Below are positions 1 through 6,281 of a stretch of 7,574 nt of DNA, piece by piece. The stretch comes from Azonexus sp. (GTDB lineage Bacteria > Pseudomonadota > Gammaproteobacteria > Burkholderiales > Rhodocyclaceae). A program made the position numbers and the translations under genes. The stretch spans positions 1-7,574 of the forward strand of contig JAUYQT010000670.1 in NCBI GenBank assembly GCA_030697085.1, written 5' to 3'. The notes beneath the pieces were generated by a model that ran no database searches, had not been told where the DNA came from, and worked only from the letters and a program-made list of their open reading frames with translations. Each line of letters starts with the position of its first letter. The stretch's first letter is position 1.

Positions 1-844
1 CGATGCTCACCAACTCGGAATTCCGCGGCAATGGCACGTTGACCGCAGCAAATTCAAAAAGGGCGCTTGACGTGGGCCAGCGCTGCACCACCTCAGTACG
101 AAAATGGTAAAGCAACTGGCCGAGCAAGACCGCCAGCAGCAGCAAGGCGACAATGACGAAAGGCCAGACAGCGCGACGCGGCAACTCATCCTCAAAACTG
201 CCGAGACCGTTACCCGCCAGCGTGCCGGCGGCCCAACGGCTGTAACCGGGGGCATCATTCAGTTCGCGGGCGGCGACCAAACCAGCTTCTCGGGCGGCCA
301 GGGATGATGCTTCGGGCGTTTCGGGAGACTCCGGGAATTCAGGTGTTTTGGGCGCTTCAACAGACTCGACTCGCGCCTCATCGGGCAATTCGGCTGGCGA
401 ACTTGCCGCAGATGAAGAGGCCGGATATTCCACCGGCGCTTCGGCCGGTCTCTCCACCCCAGCCTCAGTCTCTGGCGGAGCGGTGATTTCGCTTTCTGCG
501 ACCCAAATACGATCCGGCGGCTCGTCAATATCCGCCACGTACACCGCCCCATCCACCGCGGGGGCCAGCCCTGACGCCTCCGGCTCTGGAGCCAGCTCCA
601 ATGCCACTTCGGGCTGAGCCAAGGCGGATGACTCCGCCACCCAAAAGGCTTCCGTCGACGGTGCGCTCTGCGCTGCATCCGGACTCACCGGCAGCGCATT
701 GACATCCGGCTCCGTGGTCAGCAACTCATCAAAAGCATTGAAAACCGCCTGACAATGGCCGCAACGAACCTTGCCGGCCTTAAGCCGTAGCTGCTCGGAG
801 GTAACACGGAAAACCGTGCTGCAAACCGGGCAGCGTGTCCGCAT
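1..844 (-). CDS. Zinc-ribbon (MJ0042-type) / DUF3426 membrane protein, C-terminus off window
   Basis: An open frame of 281 codons starts at the ATG at 844-842 and runs without a stop to the left edge, so the C-terminus is missing. Four cysteines at residues 5, 8, 28 and 31 (CPVC and CGHC pairs) form the N-terminal zinc ribbon of the MJ0042/DUF3426 type. Residues about 45-205 are a low-complexity Pro/Ala/Glu/Ser-rich linker. A single hydrophobic helix spans about residues 227-246 after a basic PRR, and the last visible ~35 residues would be the beginning of the DUF3426 domain. Inferred topology: the zinc ribbon and acidic linker are cytoplasmic and the C-terminal domain is periplasmic. The start overlaps the prmA stop by one base (TGATG), so translation is probably coupled to prmA. 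A zinc-ribbon gene beside prmA is, as I recall, common in beta- and gammaproteobacteria. The molecular function is not known to me. The start is supported by the cysteine motif beginning at residue 5. Confidence 0.88.
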   Translation of the reverse strand, partial: MRTRCPVCSTVFRVTSEQLRLKAGKVRCGHCQAVFNAFDELLTTEPDVNALPVSPDAAQSAPSTEAFWVAESSALAQPEVALELAPEPEASGLAPAVDGAVYVADIDEPPDRIWVAESEITAPPETEAGVERPAEAPVEYPASSSAASSPAELPDEARVESVEAPKTPEFPESPETPEASSLAAREAGLVAARELNDAPGYSRWAAGTLAGNGLGSFEDELPRRAVWPFVIVALLLLAVLLGQLLYHFRTEVVQRWPTSSALFEFAAVNVPLPRNSELVSI

Positions 845-1734
845 CAGGGTTTGACTCCGCTCAGGCAGACCCAGTCTTCACGCGTATCTGCCACCTGCAG
901 CGGCAGCCATTGGGCGTAGATGGCGATAATTTCTTCGGCTTGCTCACGCAAAATGCCGGAGAGTGCCAAACGACCGCCAGAGCGGACATGGGCGCAAATA
1001 GCGGGGGCCAATACACGCAAGGGATTGGAGAGGATATTGGCCACGACAAGATCATATTCGCCGGCGACCGGTTCGGCCGAGTCGGCGAATAAGGCCGTCA
1101 CCTCATTGCGCTCGGCATTGGCCCGGGCCGATTCCACGGCCTGCGGATCAATATCGACCCCGGCCACTCGACCCGCCCCCAAACGTGCCGCAGCGATTGC
1201 CAGAATACCCGAGCCACAGCCGTAATCGAGCACCGTACAAGCCGGGAAAACCTCGCGCTCCAACCACTCCAGACAAAGCCGGGTCGTCGGATGCGAGCCC
1301 GTACCAAAAGCCATGCCCGGGTCGAGAATCAGATTGATCGCCGCCGGATCAGGCGACTCATGCCAGGATGGCACAATCCATAAACGTTCAGAAACCCGAA
1401 TCGGATCGAACTGCGATTGCGTCAACTGCACCCAATTCTGATCGGCCACGACCCCAATCGCGTAGCTCGGCGGCTCACTCAAGCCGATTGCAGCCGAGGC
1501 TTCAGCCAGCAATCGAGCCACATCGGCATCCGACTCAAGCAAGGCGACAACGCGCGAATGATCCCAACCCGGCGAATTAACCGAACCCGGCTCACCGAAC
1601 TGCGGCCGCTCATCCGGTGTGCCGGCATCGGCATCCTCGATCGAAGCTGACAAGGCGCCAGCCTCCATCAAGGCATCGCATAAGGGATCAGCACTCGCCG
1701 CATCGGTCAGAAAACTGACACTTAGCCAGCCCAT
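844..1734 (-). CDS. prmA: Ribosomal protein L11 methyltransferase PrmA
   Basis: A 296-residue protein, close to the 293 residues of E. coli PrmA. PrmA uses S-adenosylmethionine to trimethylate amino groups of ribosomal protein L11 in the cytoplasm. The N-terminal substrate-recognition domain (about 1-95) contains the family-typical DALMEAGA stretch at 20-27. The linker region carries NWVQLTQSQFDPI (100-112), and the catalytic domain opens with DPGMAFGTGSHPTT (138-151). SAM-binding motif I is LDYGCGSG (169-176), followed by the acidic VDID (193-196) that ends the second strand. ANILSNPL (232-239) is the conserved post-motif segment near the active site. The ATG lies 3 nt after the accC stop, with a modest purine-rich SD (AAGAAG) inside the accC end, so it is almost certainly cotranscribed with accBC. 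The gene is complete, with no missing motif. This gene order is shared with many proteobacteria, and no regulatory link between L11 methylation and fatty-acid synthesis is shown by the sequence. Confidence 0.97.
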   Translation of the reverse strand: MGWLSVSFLTDAASADPLCDALMEAGALSASIEDADAGTPDERPQFGEPGSVNSPGWDHSRVVALLESDADVARLLAEASAAIGLSEPPSYAIGVVADQNWVQLTQSQFDPIRVSERLWIVPSWHESPDPAAINLILDPGMAFGTGSHPTTRLCLEWLEREVFPACTVLDYGCGSGILAIAAARLGAGRVAGVDIDPQAVESARANAERNEVTALFADSAEPVAGEYDLVVANILSNPLRVLAPAICAHVRSGGRLALSGILREQAEEIIAIYAQWLPLQVADTREDWVCLSGVKP

Positions 1735-1737
1735 CGC

Positions 1738-3102
1738 TTACTTCTTCACTTCGCCCTGATCGGCGAGTTTTTGTTCGAGATAATGAATATTGGTACCGCC
1801 TTCGATAAACCGGGCATCGAGCATCAATTCCTGGTGCAGGGGAATATTGGTCTTGATGCCCTGAATGCTCATTTCGGACAGCGCAATCCGCATCCGGCGG
1901 ATCGCCTGCTCGCGGGTATCACCATAAGAGATCACTTTAGCCACCATCGAGTCGTAATGCGACGGCACGGTATAGCCCTGATAGATGTGCGAATCAACCC
2001 GGATACCGGGGCCGCCGGGCGGGTGATAAAACTCGATCTTGCCGGGACAAGGCACGAACGTAAAAGGATCTTCGGCGTTAATGCGGCATTCGATCGAGTG
2101 ACCACGAAGCGTAATATCCTTTTGCCGATAGCGCAGTTTTTCCCCCGCTGCGACACGAATCTGCTCCTGAACAATATCGACACCGGTAATCATCTCAGTC
2201 ACCGGATGCTCAACCTGAACGCGGGTATTCATCTCGATGAAATAGAACTCGCTGTTTTCGTACAGGAACTCAAAAGTCCCCGCCCCGCGATAGCCAATCT
2301 TGCGACAAGCTTCGGCGCAACGCTCACCAATGCGCGAAATCAAACGTGCCGGAATATGCGGTGCCGGGGCTTCTTCAATTACTTTCTGATGGCGACGCTG
2401 CATCGAGCAATCGCGCTCGCCAAGGTAAATTGCGTTCTTATATTCATCGGCCAGAATCTGGATTTCGACATGGCGCGGCGATTCCAGGTACTTTTCCATG
2501 TAGACCGCAGGATTACCGAAAAAACTACCCGCCTCCTGGCGCGTCAGTTGCACCGCATTGAGCAAGGCCGCTTCCGTATGCACGACACGCATGCCGCGCC
2601 CGCCGCCGCCGCCCGCCGCCTTGATGATGACCGGATAGCCAACAGCTCGGGCGATACGAACGATTTCCTTCGGATCATCCGGCAAGGCGCCTTCAGAACC
2701 CGGCACGCAAGGTACCCCCGCTTCCTTCATTGCCGCCTTGGCGGAAACCTTGTCGCCCATCAGGCGGATAGTTTCGGCACGCGGACCGATGAAGACAAAA
2801 CCGGAGGTTTCGACCCGTTCGGCAAAATCGGCATTTTCAGAGAGAAAGCCGTAGCCCGGGTGAATGGCTTCGGCATCGGTCACTTCAGCCGCTGAAATAA
2901 TGGCTGGAATATTCAGGTAGCTGAGAGACGAAGGTGCTGGACCAATACAAACCGACTCGTCTGCCAGCTTGACGTATTTCGCGTCACGATCGGCTTCCGA
3001 ATGCACCACCACGGTCTTGACACCGAGCTCCCGACAGGCCCGCTGAATGCGCAGCGCGATCTCGCCGCGGTTGGCGATGAGTATCTTTTCAAACATGGCC
3101 AT
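1738..3102 (-). CDS. accC: Acetyl-CoA carboxylase, biotin carboxylase subunit
   Basis: AccC carboxylates the biotin on AccB using ATP and bicarbonate, the first half of malonyl-CoA formation in the cytoplasm. The 454-residue frame is 5 longer than E. coli AccC (449). Biotin carboxylase N-domain about 3-115 ([10 protein letters not shown]), ATP-grasp domain about 116-315, C-domain about 330-445. The residues known to matter in E. coli are all present at a constant offset of +2: K118, K161, the glycine-rich loop G164-G170 with R169, H211, E278, E290, N292, R294, Q296, E298 and R340. Start choice: ATG at 3102 gives MAMFEK, and ATG at 3096 gives [11 protein letters not shown], which matches the usual N-terminus better. 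Neither has a strong SD. The first is one nt after the accB stop, which favours coupling by reinitiation. I give the longer form, so the true start may be 6 nt later. It sits in the accB-accC-prmA unit. Confidence 0.97.
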   Translation of the reverse strand: MAMFEKILIANRGEIALRIQRACRELGVKTVVVHSEADRDAKYVKLADESVCIGPAPSSLSYLNIPAIISAAEVTDAEAIHPGYGFLSENADFAERVETSGFVFIGPRAETIRLMGDKVSAKAAMKEAGVPCVPGSEGALPDDPKEIVRIARAVGYPVIIKAAGGGGGRGMRVVHTEAALLNAVQLTRQEAGSFFGNPAVYMEKYLESPRHVEIQILADEYKNAIYLGERDCSMQRRHQKVIEEAPAPHIPARLISRIGERCAEACRKIGYRGAGTFEFLYENSEFYFIEMNTRVQVEHPVTEMITGVDIVQEQIRVAAGEKLRYRQKDITLRGHSIECRINAEDPFTFVPCPGKIEFYHPPGGPGIRVDSHIYQGYTVPSHYDSMVAKVISYGDTREQAIRRMRIALSEMSIQGIKTNIPLHQELMLDARFIEGGTNIHYLEQKLADQGEVKK

Positions 3103-3103
3103 A

Positions 3104-3544
3104 TCAGCCGATCACGAACAGCGGCTCGCCAAATTCAACTGGCTCGCCATTGTCGAGGAGAATCGCCTTGATCACGCCGGAGGCATCGGCTTCAATTTCA
3201 TTGAGCAATTTCATCGCCTCAATAATGCCGATCGTTTCACCCTGCTTGACCGTCTGACCGATCTTGACAAAAGCATCCGCACCTGGCGATGGGGAGCGAT
3301 AGAAGGTACCGACCATCGGTGACTTGACGACGTGCCCTTCGGGCAATTCATCTTCGTCATCAAGATTCACTGAAGAAGCAAGCGGTGCAGCGGCAGGCAA
3401 AACGTATTGCTGCACCGGCGCCGTAGCAAGCGCACCGTAATGCTTGACGATGCGAACCTTTTCTTCACCCTCGGTGACTTCCAGCTCGGAAATACCGGAC
3501 TCCTGTACGAGATCGATAAGTTTCTTGAGTTTACGCAGATCCAT
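3104..3544 (-). CDS. accB: Acetyl-CoA carboxylase biotin carboxyl carrier protein (BCCP)
   Basis: AccB carries the covalently bound biotin that shuttles carboxylate between AccC and the carboxyltransferase AccA/AccD. 146 residues (E. coli 156). The N-terminal helix-rich region [13 protein letters not shown] is typical of bacterial BCCP. Residues about 36-68 are an Ala/Pro then acidic flexible linker, shorter than in E. coli. The biotinyl domain occupies about 69-146. The biotinylation motif is EAMKLLNE at 109-116 with Lys112 as acceptor, and the [18 protein letters not shown] segment (75-92) contains the 'thumb' found in AccB-type but not most other biotinyl domains. ATG at 3544 has a good SD (AAGGGAG, 6-nt spacing). 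Immediately upstream is a terminator-like hairpin separating it from aroQ, and one nt after its stop accC begins. Product assignment is secure. Confidence 0.97.
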   Translation of the reverse strand: MDLRKLKKLIDLVQESGISELEVTEGEEKVRIVKHYGALATAPVQQYVLPAAAPLASSVNLDDEDELPEGHVVKSPMVGTFYRSPSPGADAFVKIGQTVKQGETIGIIEAMKLLNEIEADASGVIKAILLDNGEPVEFGEPLFVIG

Positions 3545-3550
3545 GGATGA

Positions 3551-3557
3551 CTCCCTT
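3551..3557 (-). promoter_or_regulatory. Shine-Dalgarno of accB
   Basis: The minus strand reads AAGGGAG, 6 nt before the accB ATG. It is the clearest ribosome-binding site in this gene train. The downstream coupled genes (accC, prmA, the zinc-ribbon gene) have weak ones, which fits accB being the main ribosome entry point of the unit. Confidence 0.75.
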
Positions 3558-3579
3558 CTGTATTGCGCCGCCTGGGCAC

Positions 3580-3599
3580 AAAAAGCTGGCCGAAGCCAG
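3580..3599 (-). terminator. UUCG-loop hairpin plus U5 between aroQ and accB (terminator or attenuator)
   Basis: Minus-strand sequence starting two bases after the aroQ stop: CTGGC (3599-3595), loop TTCG (3594-3591), GCCAG (3590-3586), then C and five T (3584-3580). The stem is a perfect 5 bp closed by C-G on a UUCG tetraloop, an exceptionally stable loop class, and is followed by a short U tract as in intrinsic terminators. The stem is short and the U tract modest, so partial termination is more likely than complete. The gap left before the accB ATG is only 35 nt. I see no convincing sigma-70 promoter there, so read-through or a promoter inside aroQ would have to feed accBC. Confidence 0.6.
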
Positions 3600-3600
3600 A

Positions 3601-4083
3601 CTATTCTTCAATGTTGAGTTTGTTAAGCAGAAATTCCAGGGCGAGCATGTAGCCCTGATGACCGAGACCACAAATAACACCGATGGCCAGATCGGAAAAA
3701 TAGGAGTGCTGCCGGAAAGGCTCCCGCGCATGCACATTGGAAAGATGGACTTCAACAAACGGAATGGCCACCGCCGCCAGTGCATCGCGCAAGGCCACGC
3801 TGGTGTGCGTGTAAGCCGCCGGATTGATGATGATGGCGCGCACGCCTTGTTCGCGCGCCGCATGAATACGTTCGATCAAGGCGCCTTCGTGATTGCTTTG
3901 AAATGAATCCAGTTCAAGCCCCGCCGCTTCAGCCAGACGCGCCAGCCCAACGTTGATTTCAGGCAGCGTCATGCGACCATAATGGTCGGGCTCACGGCTG
4001 CCCAGCAGGTTCAGATTGGGTCCGTGAATAACCAGGATACGGGCTTTTTCAACGGGCTTTGAATTGGATTTTCGCTTCGTCAT
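3601..4083 (-). CDS. aroQ: 3-dehydroquinate dehydratase, type II
   Basis: Third step of the shikimate pathway: anti-elimination of water from 3-dehydroquinate to give 3-dehydroshikimate, in the cytoplasm, as a dodecamer in this family. 160 residues, about 10 longer than usual (around 145-150). The extra is a basic N-terminal tail, [14 protein letters not shown]. The core opens with [17 protein letters not shown] (16-32). Catalytic and substrate residues equivalent to those described in the Mycobacterium enzyme are present: R30 and Y35 (lid Arg and general-base Tyr), N87, H93, H113 with L114-S115, and R124. The ATG at 4083 is the only Met before the core and has no strong SD; no Met start lies closer to the core. 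It follows the nucleotidyltransferase-like gene by 39 nt and precedes accB by 56 nt, and aroQ-accB-accC is a recurrent proteobacterial order. A hairpin right after its stop may uncouple it from accB. Confidence 0.96.
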   Translation of the reverse strand: MTKRKSNSKPVEKARILVIHGPNLNLLGSREPDHYGRMTLPEINVGLARLAEAAGLELDSFQSNHEGALIERIHAAREQGVRAIIINPAAYTHTSVALRDALAAVAIPFVEVHLSNVHAREPFRQHSYFSDLAIGVICGLGHQGYMLALEFLLNKLNIEE

Positions 4084-4122
4084 AGCTGCAAGTTTGCCGC
4101 ACTTAGCCGCATTTTGTCTAGT

Positions 4123-4713
4123 CTACTCAGCAAGCAGGGCGCGCAACGCATCGGCCCGAATGCGCTCGCGCTGGCGCCCGTCACGGTGCTTCAGGTTCAC
4201 CCTCTCTTGCTGCGGCGACAAAACTACCAGATTGGCATCGGCCGTATCGGTTTGAATCAGCAACACCGCTTCAACTCGCTCGTTGCGCGATTCGACATGG
4301 CGCACGTCAATGGCGCGATTGAGTAAAAATATCTCAACCTCCTTGGCGCTATCGGCAAACAGCAGGATATCAATCTTCGAATGCTCGCCGGCAGTCCCGT
4401 CGAGCACCGAGCCGGTGAGATAAGGCTGGAACTGGGCGAGCAAATCGAGCAACTCCAGCGCCGTATGGCGCAAAGCCTGAATCAGCTCGGCATGACCATC
4501 TTCCTGAAAAAGGCTGCGATAAGCCCGCAATTCAACCTCAACTTCGGCGTTATCGGGCAAAGCCGTGTGCTCGGGCAAACCCAGTTGCCGGGCCGCCTTG
4601 CGTTTGGCCTGGTGATAATCAGTGATGCCATCCTCGGCCATCAGGCGGGCGGCAGCACTGGCGATACTGGCCCGACTACTGAGGCTCGGGCGGAGGCTTT
4701 CATGGCGGGGCAT
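4123..4713 (-). CDS. Conserved hypothetical protein with degenerate nucleotidyltransferase-like motif
   Basis: A 196-residue soluble protein; I see no signal peptide or membrane helix. The N-terminal third (about 12-45) is a predicted helical block with AARLMAEDGI (21-30) and AKRKAARQLGLP (36-47). I recall such a block in proteobacterial proteins of unknown function, though not verified here. A second helical stretch (56-95) follows. Residues 101-117 (G101-S102, G106-T107-A108, S112-K113-I114-D115) line up with the GS...GTA...SDIDL signature of MNT-like nucleotidyltransferases, but the first Asp of the DxD metal pair is Lys113, and I see no obvious third carboxylate. Catalysis is therefore doubtful and the function unknown. 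ATG at 4713 is the first Met in the frame, which stays open upstream into mpl without another ATG. It is divergent from mpl and the first gene of the train leading to aroQ. Being a real gene is supported by length, codon use and family-like sequence. Confidence 0.8.
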   Translation of the reverse strand: MPRHESLRPSLSSRASIASAAARLMAEDGITDYHQAKRKAARQLGLPEHTALPDNAEVEVELRAYRSLFQEDGHAELIQALRHTALELLDLLAQFQPYLTGSVLDGTAGEHSKIDILLFADSAKEVEIFLLNRAIDVRHVESRNERVEAVLLIQTDTADANLVVLSPQQERVNLKHRDGRQRERIRADALRALLAE

Positions 4714-4763
4714 GGCGGCTCGATCAGGGTAAAATCCTCGCCATTCTAACGGGTCTATGTGAC
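4714..4763. promoter_or_regulatory. Divergent intergenic region with a candidate minus-strand -10 box
   Basis: The 50 nt between the ATGs of the nucleotidyltransferase-like gene and mpl must hold or adjoin the control signals of both directions. On the minus strand TAGAAT (4748-4743) matches five of six bases of the sigma-70 -10 consensus and would place a start about 23 nt before the 4713 ATG; the -35 side is poor. On the plus strand TAAAAT (4730-4735) is -10-like, also without a good -35 hexamer. The mpl start has only a weak SD (ACGGG, 4749-4753). Confidence 0.3.
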
Positions 4764-6110
4764 ATGCACATTCATATTCTGGGTATCTGCGGCACCTTCA
4801 TGGGCGGCGTCGCCCAACTGGCAATTGCCAGCGGTCACAAGGTAACGGGCTGCGACGCCAACGTCTATCCGCCGATGAGCGACCAGCTTCGCGCCGCGGG
4901 CGTTGAACTGATTGAAGGCTTCGACCTTAGCCAACTGGCGCTGCAACCCGACACTTTCATCATCGGCAACGCCATTTCGCGTGGCAACCCGCTGCTCGAA
5001 GCGATCCTCGACCAAGGCTTGCCCTACATTTCCGGCCCACAATGGCTGGCTGAAAATATCTTGCAGGGGCGCTGGGTGCTGGGTGTTGCCGGCACGCATG
5101 GCAAAACGACTACCGGCTCGATGCTGGCCTGGATACTGGAAGACGCCAATATGCAGCCAGGCTTCCTGATTGGCGGCGTGCCGCTCAACTTTGGCGTTTC
5201 AGCCCGACTTGGTGGCACGCCATTCTTCGTCATTGAAGCCGACGAGTACGACACGGCCTTCTGCGACAAGCGCTCAAAATTTGTCCATTACCGGCCGCGC
5301 ACGGTCGTTTTGAACAATCTGGAATTCGATCATGCGGACATCTTCGCTGATCTGGCCGCCATCGAAACACAATTTCACCACCTCGTTCGCACCCTGCCCG
5401 CCAGCGGCCTGATTGTTTCCAATGCCAGCGAAAGCAGCCTGAAGCGCGTCCTGCAGCGCGGTTGCTGGACGCCGGTCGAGCATTTCAACAACCCAAACGG
5501 CTATCGCGTCAGGGGCGACGATGCGTCTGGCGAGCTCATTCTGCATGGCGCCGACGGAGAAATCGGCCGCACCATCTGGCAACTCTCCGGCGAGCACAAT
5601 CGGGCCAATGCCTGCGCCGCGCTCATTGCCGCCCGCCACGTCGGTGTGCCCTTCGACAAGGGGCTGGAAGCACTGGCCAAGTTTTGCAACGTCAAACGCC
5701 GCATGGAAGTCCGTGGCGAAGTGGCGGGCGTGACGGTCTACGATGATTTTGCCCATCACCCAACGGCCATTGCCACCACAGTGGCAGGTTTGCGTCGGAA
5801 AGTCGGCCAGGCGCGCATACTCGCCGTACTCGAACCGCGCTCCAACACCATGAAACTGGGCGCCATGAAGAGCCAGCTGCCGGATAGCCTGCGCGAAGTT
5901 GATGCCGCATTTTGTTATGCCGCCAATTTGGGCTGGGATGCCCGCGAAGCCTTGGCGCCGATGGGCGAACGGGCAATTGTCGAGGACAACCTGGAGCAGC
6001 TAGTGGACAAAATCGTTGCCACCGCCCGGGCGGGTGACCATATATTGGTCATGAGCAACGGCGGCTTTGGCGGCATTCACGGCAAGCTTTTGGCTGGCCT
6101 CGCCGGGTAA
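4764..6110 (+). CDS. mpl: UDP-N-acetylmuramate:L-alanyl-gamma-D-glutamyl-meso-diaminopimelate ligase
   Basis: Mpl is a cytoplasmic Mur-family ligase that joins recycled tripeptide L-Ala-D-Glu-mDap to UDP-MurNAc using ATP, feeding cell-wall turnover products back to peptidoglycan synthesis. 448 residues (E. coli 457). Domain 1 (about 1-105) starts with MHIHILGICGTFMGG, the Mpl-type signature (GTFMGG rather than the MurC glycine loop). Domain 2 (about 106-310) has the ATP loop GTHGKTTT (110-117), the EADEYDTAF segment (158-166), LNNLEFDHAD (183-192) and GEHNRANA (276-283). Domain 3 has RRMEVRGE (312-319), YDDFAHHPTAI (326-336) and LEPRSNTMK (356-364). These separate it from MurC, its closest alternative. 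ATG at 4764 fits the N-terminal beta strand. It stands alone on the plus strand, divergent from the nucleotidyltransferase-like gene and convergent with maeB. Confidence 0.97.
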   Translation: MHIHILGICGTFMGGVAQLAIASGHKVTGCDANVYPPMSDQLRAAGVELIEGFDLSQLALQPDTFIIGNAISRGNPLLEAILDQGLPYISGPQWLAENILQGRWVLGVAGTHGKTTTGSMLAWILEDANMQPGFLIGGVPLNFGVSARLGGTPFFVIEADEYDTAFCDKRSKFVHYRPRTVVLNNLEFDHADIFADLAAIETQFHHLVRTLPASGLIVSNASESSLKRVLQRGCWTPVEHFNNPNGYRVRGDDASGELILHGADGEIGRTIWQLSGEHNRANACAALIAARHVGVPFDKGLEALAKFCNVKRRMEVRGEVAGVTVYDDFAHHPTAIATTVAGLRRKVGQARILAVLEPRSNTMKLGAMKSQLPDSLREVDAAFCYAANLGWDAREALAPMGERAIVEDNLEQLVDKIVATARAGDHILVMSNGGFGGIHGKLLAGLAG

Positions 6111-6120
6111 TCGGACCGGC

Positions 6121-6175
6121 TGTGGGCAGGTGCGGGCTGACGCCTGCGGTCAACCACGAAAAATGGCTATTTTTT
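6121..6175 (+). terminator. Candidate weak terminator after mpl
   Basis: Starting 10 nt after the mpl stop, GCAGGTG (6126-6132) pairs with CGCCTGC (6141-6147) with one G-U and an 8-nt loop. TGTGG (6121-6125) can pair with CCACG (6154-6158) below an asymmetric internal loop. A further A/T stem, AAAAAT (6159-6164) with ATTTTT (6169-6174), runs into a T6 tract (6170-6175). The GC hairpin is not directly abutted by the T tract, so this is less canonical than the maeB terminator in the same gap. Confidence 0.35.
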
Positions 6176-6182
6176 AGGCAAT

Positions 6183-6218
6183 AAAAAACCGGCCGCCCCC
6201 TTAACGGGTCGCGGCCGG
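6183..6218 (-). terminator. Strong intrinsic terminator of maeB
   Basis: On the minus strand, 64 nt after the maeB stop, CCGGCCGC (6218-6211) pairs perfectly over 8 bp with GCGGCCGG (6196-6189). A further three C-G pairs close the loop (6208-6206 with 6200-6198), and six T follow directly (6188-6183). This is a textbook Rho-independent terminator for leftward transcription. On the plus strand the hairpin lacks a good T tract. Confidence 0.88.
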
Positions 6219-6281
6219 CTGCCGTTTCAGCATCAATCCACGCCCCGCGAGAAGCCAGGGTATGGACTGAAGATCGACTGA

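Noticed and set aside
259..678. 139-codon minus-strand frame inside the zinc-ribbon gene
   Set aside because: Arg/Pro/Trp-rich translation typical of an out-of-frame reading; the overlapping frame has the zinc ribbon, linker and membrane helix.
2600..2620. CCG/GCC triplet run resembling a microsatellite
   Set aside because: It encodes the conserved glycine-rich ATP-grasp loop of AccC, so it is explained by protein constraint and GC-rich glycine codons.
1771..2895. 374-codon open frame on the plus strand, antisense to accC
   Set aside because: It lies wholly inside accC, whose conserved catalytic residues are all intact. The translation looks like a reverse-strand shadow (His/Arg/Asn rich, no recognisable domain), and long antisense frames are common in GC-rich genes.
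4085..4107. Possible small hairpin just before the aroQ start
   Set aside because: Only GCT/AGC and AAGT/ACTT pairings with a 2-nt bulge and no T tract; too weak to call a regulatory structure.
4381..4749. 122-codon plus-strand frame between aroQ and mpl
   Set aside because: Antisense to the nucleotidyltransferase-like gene and overlapping the divergent control region; no recognisable features.
5274..5759. 161-codon minus-strand frame inside mpl
   Set aside because: Antisense shadow of the conserved Mpl middle and C-terminal domains, with no upstream SD or family resemblance.
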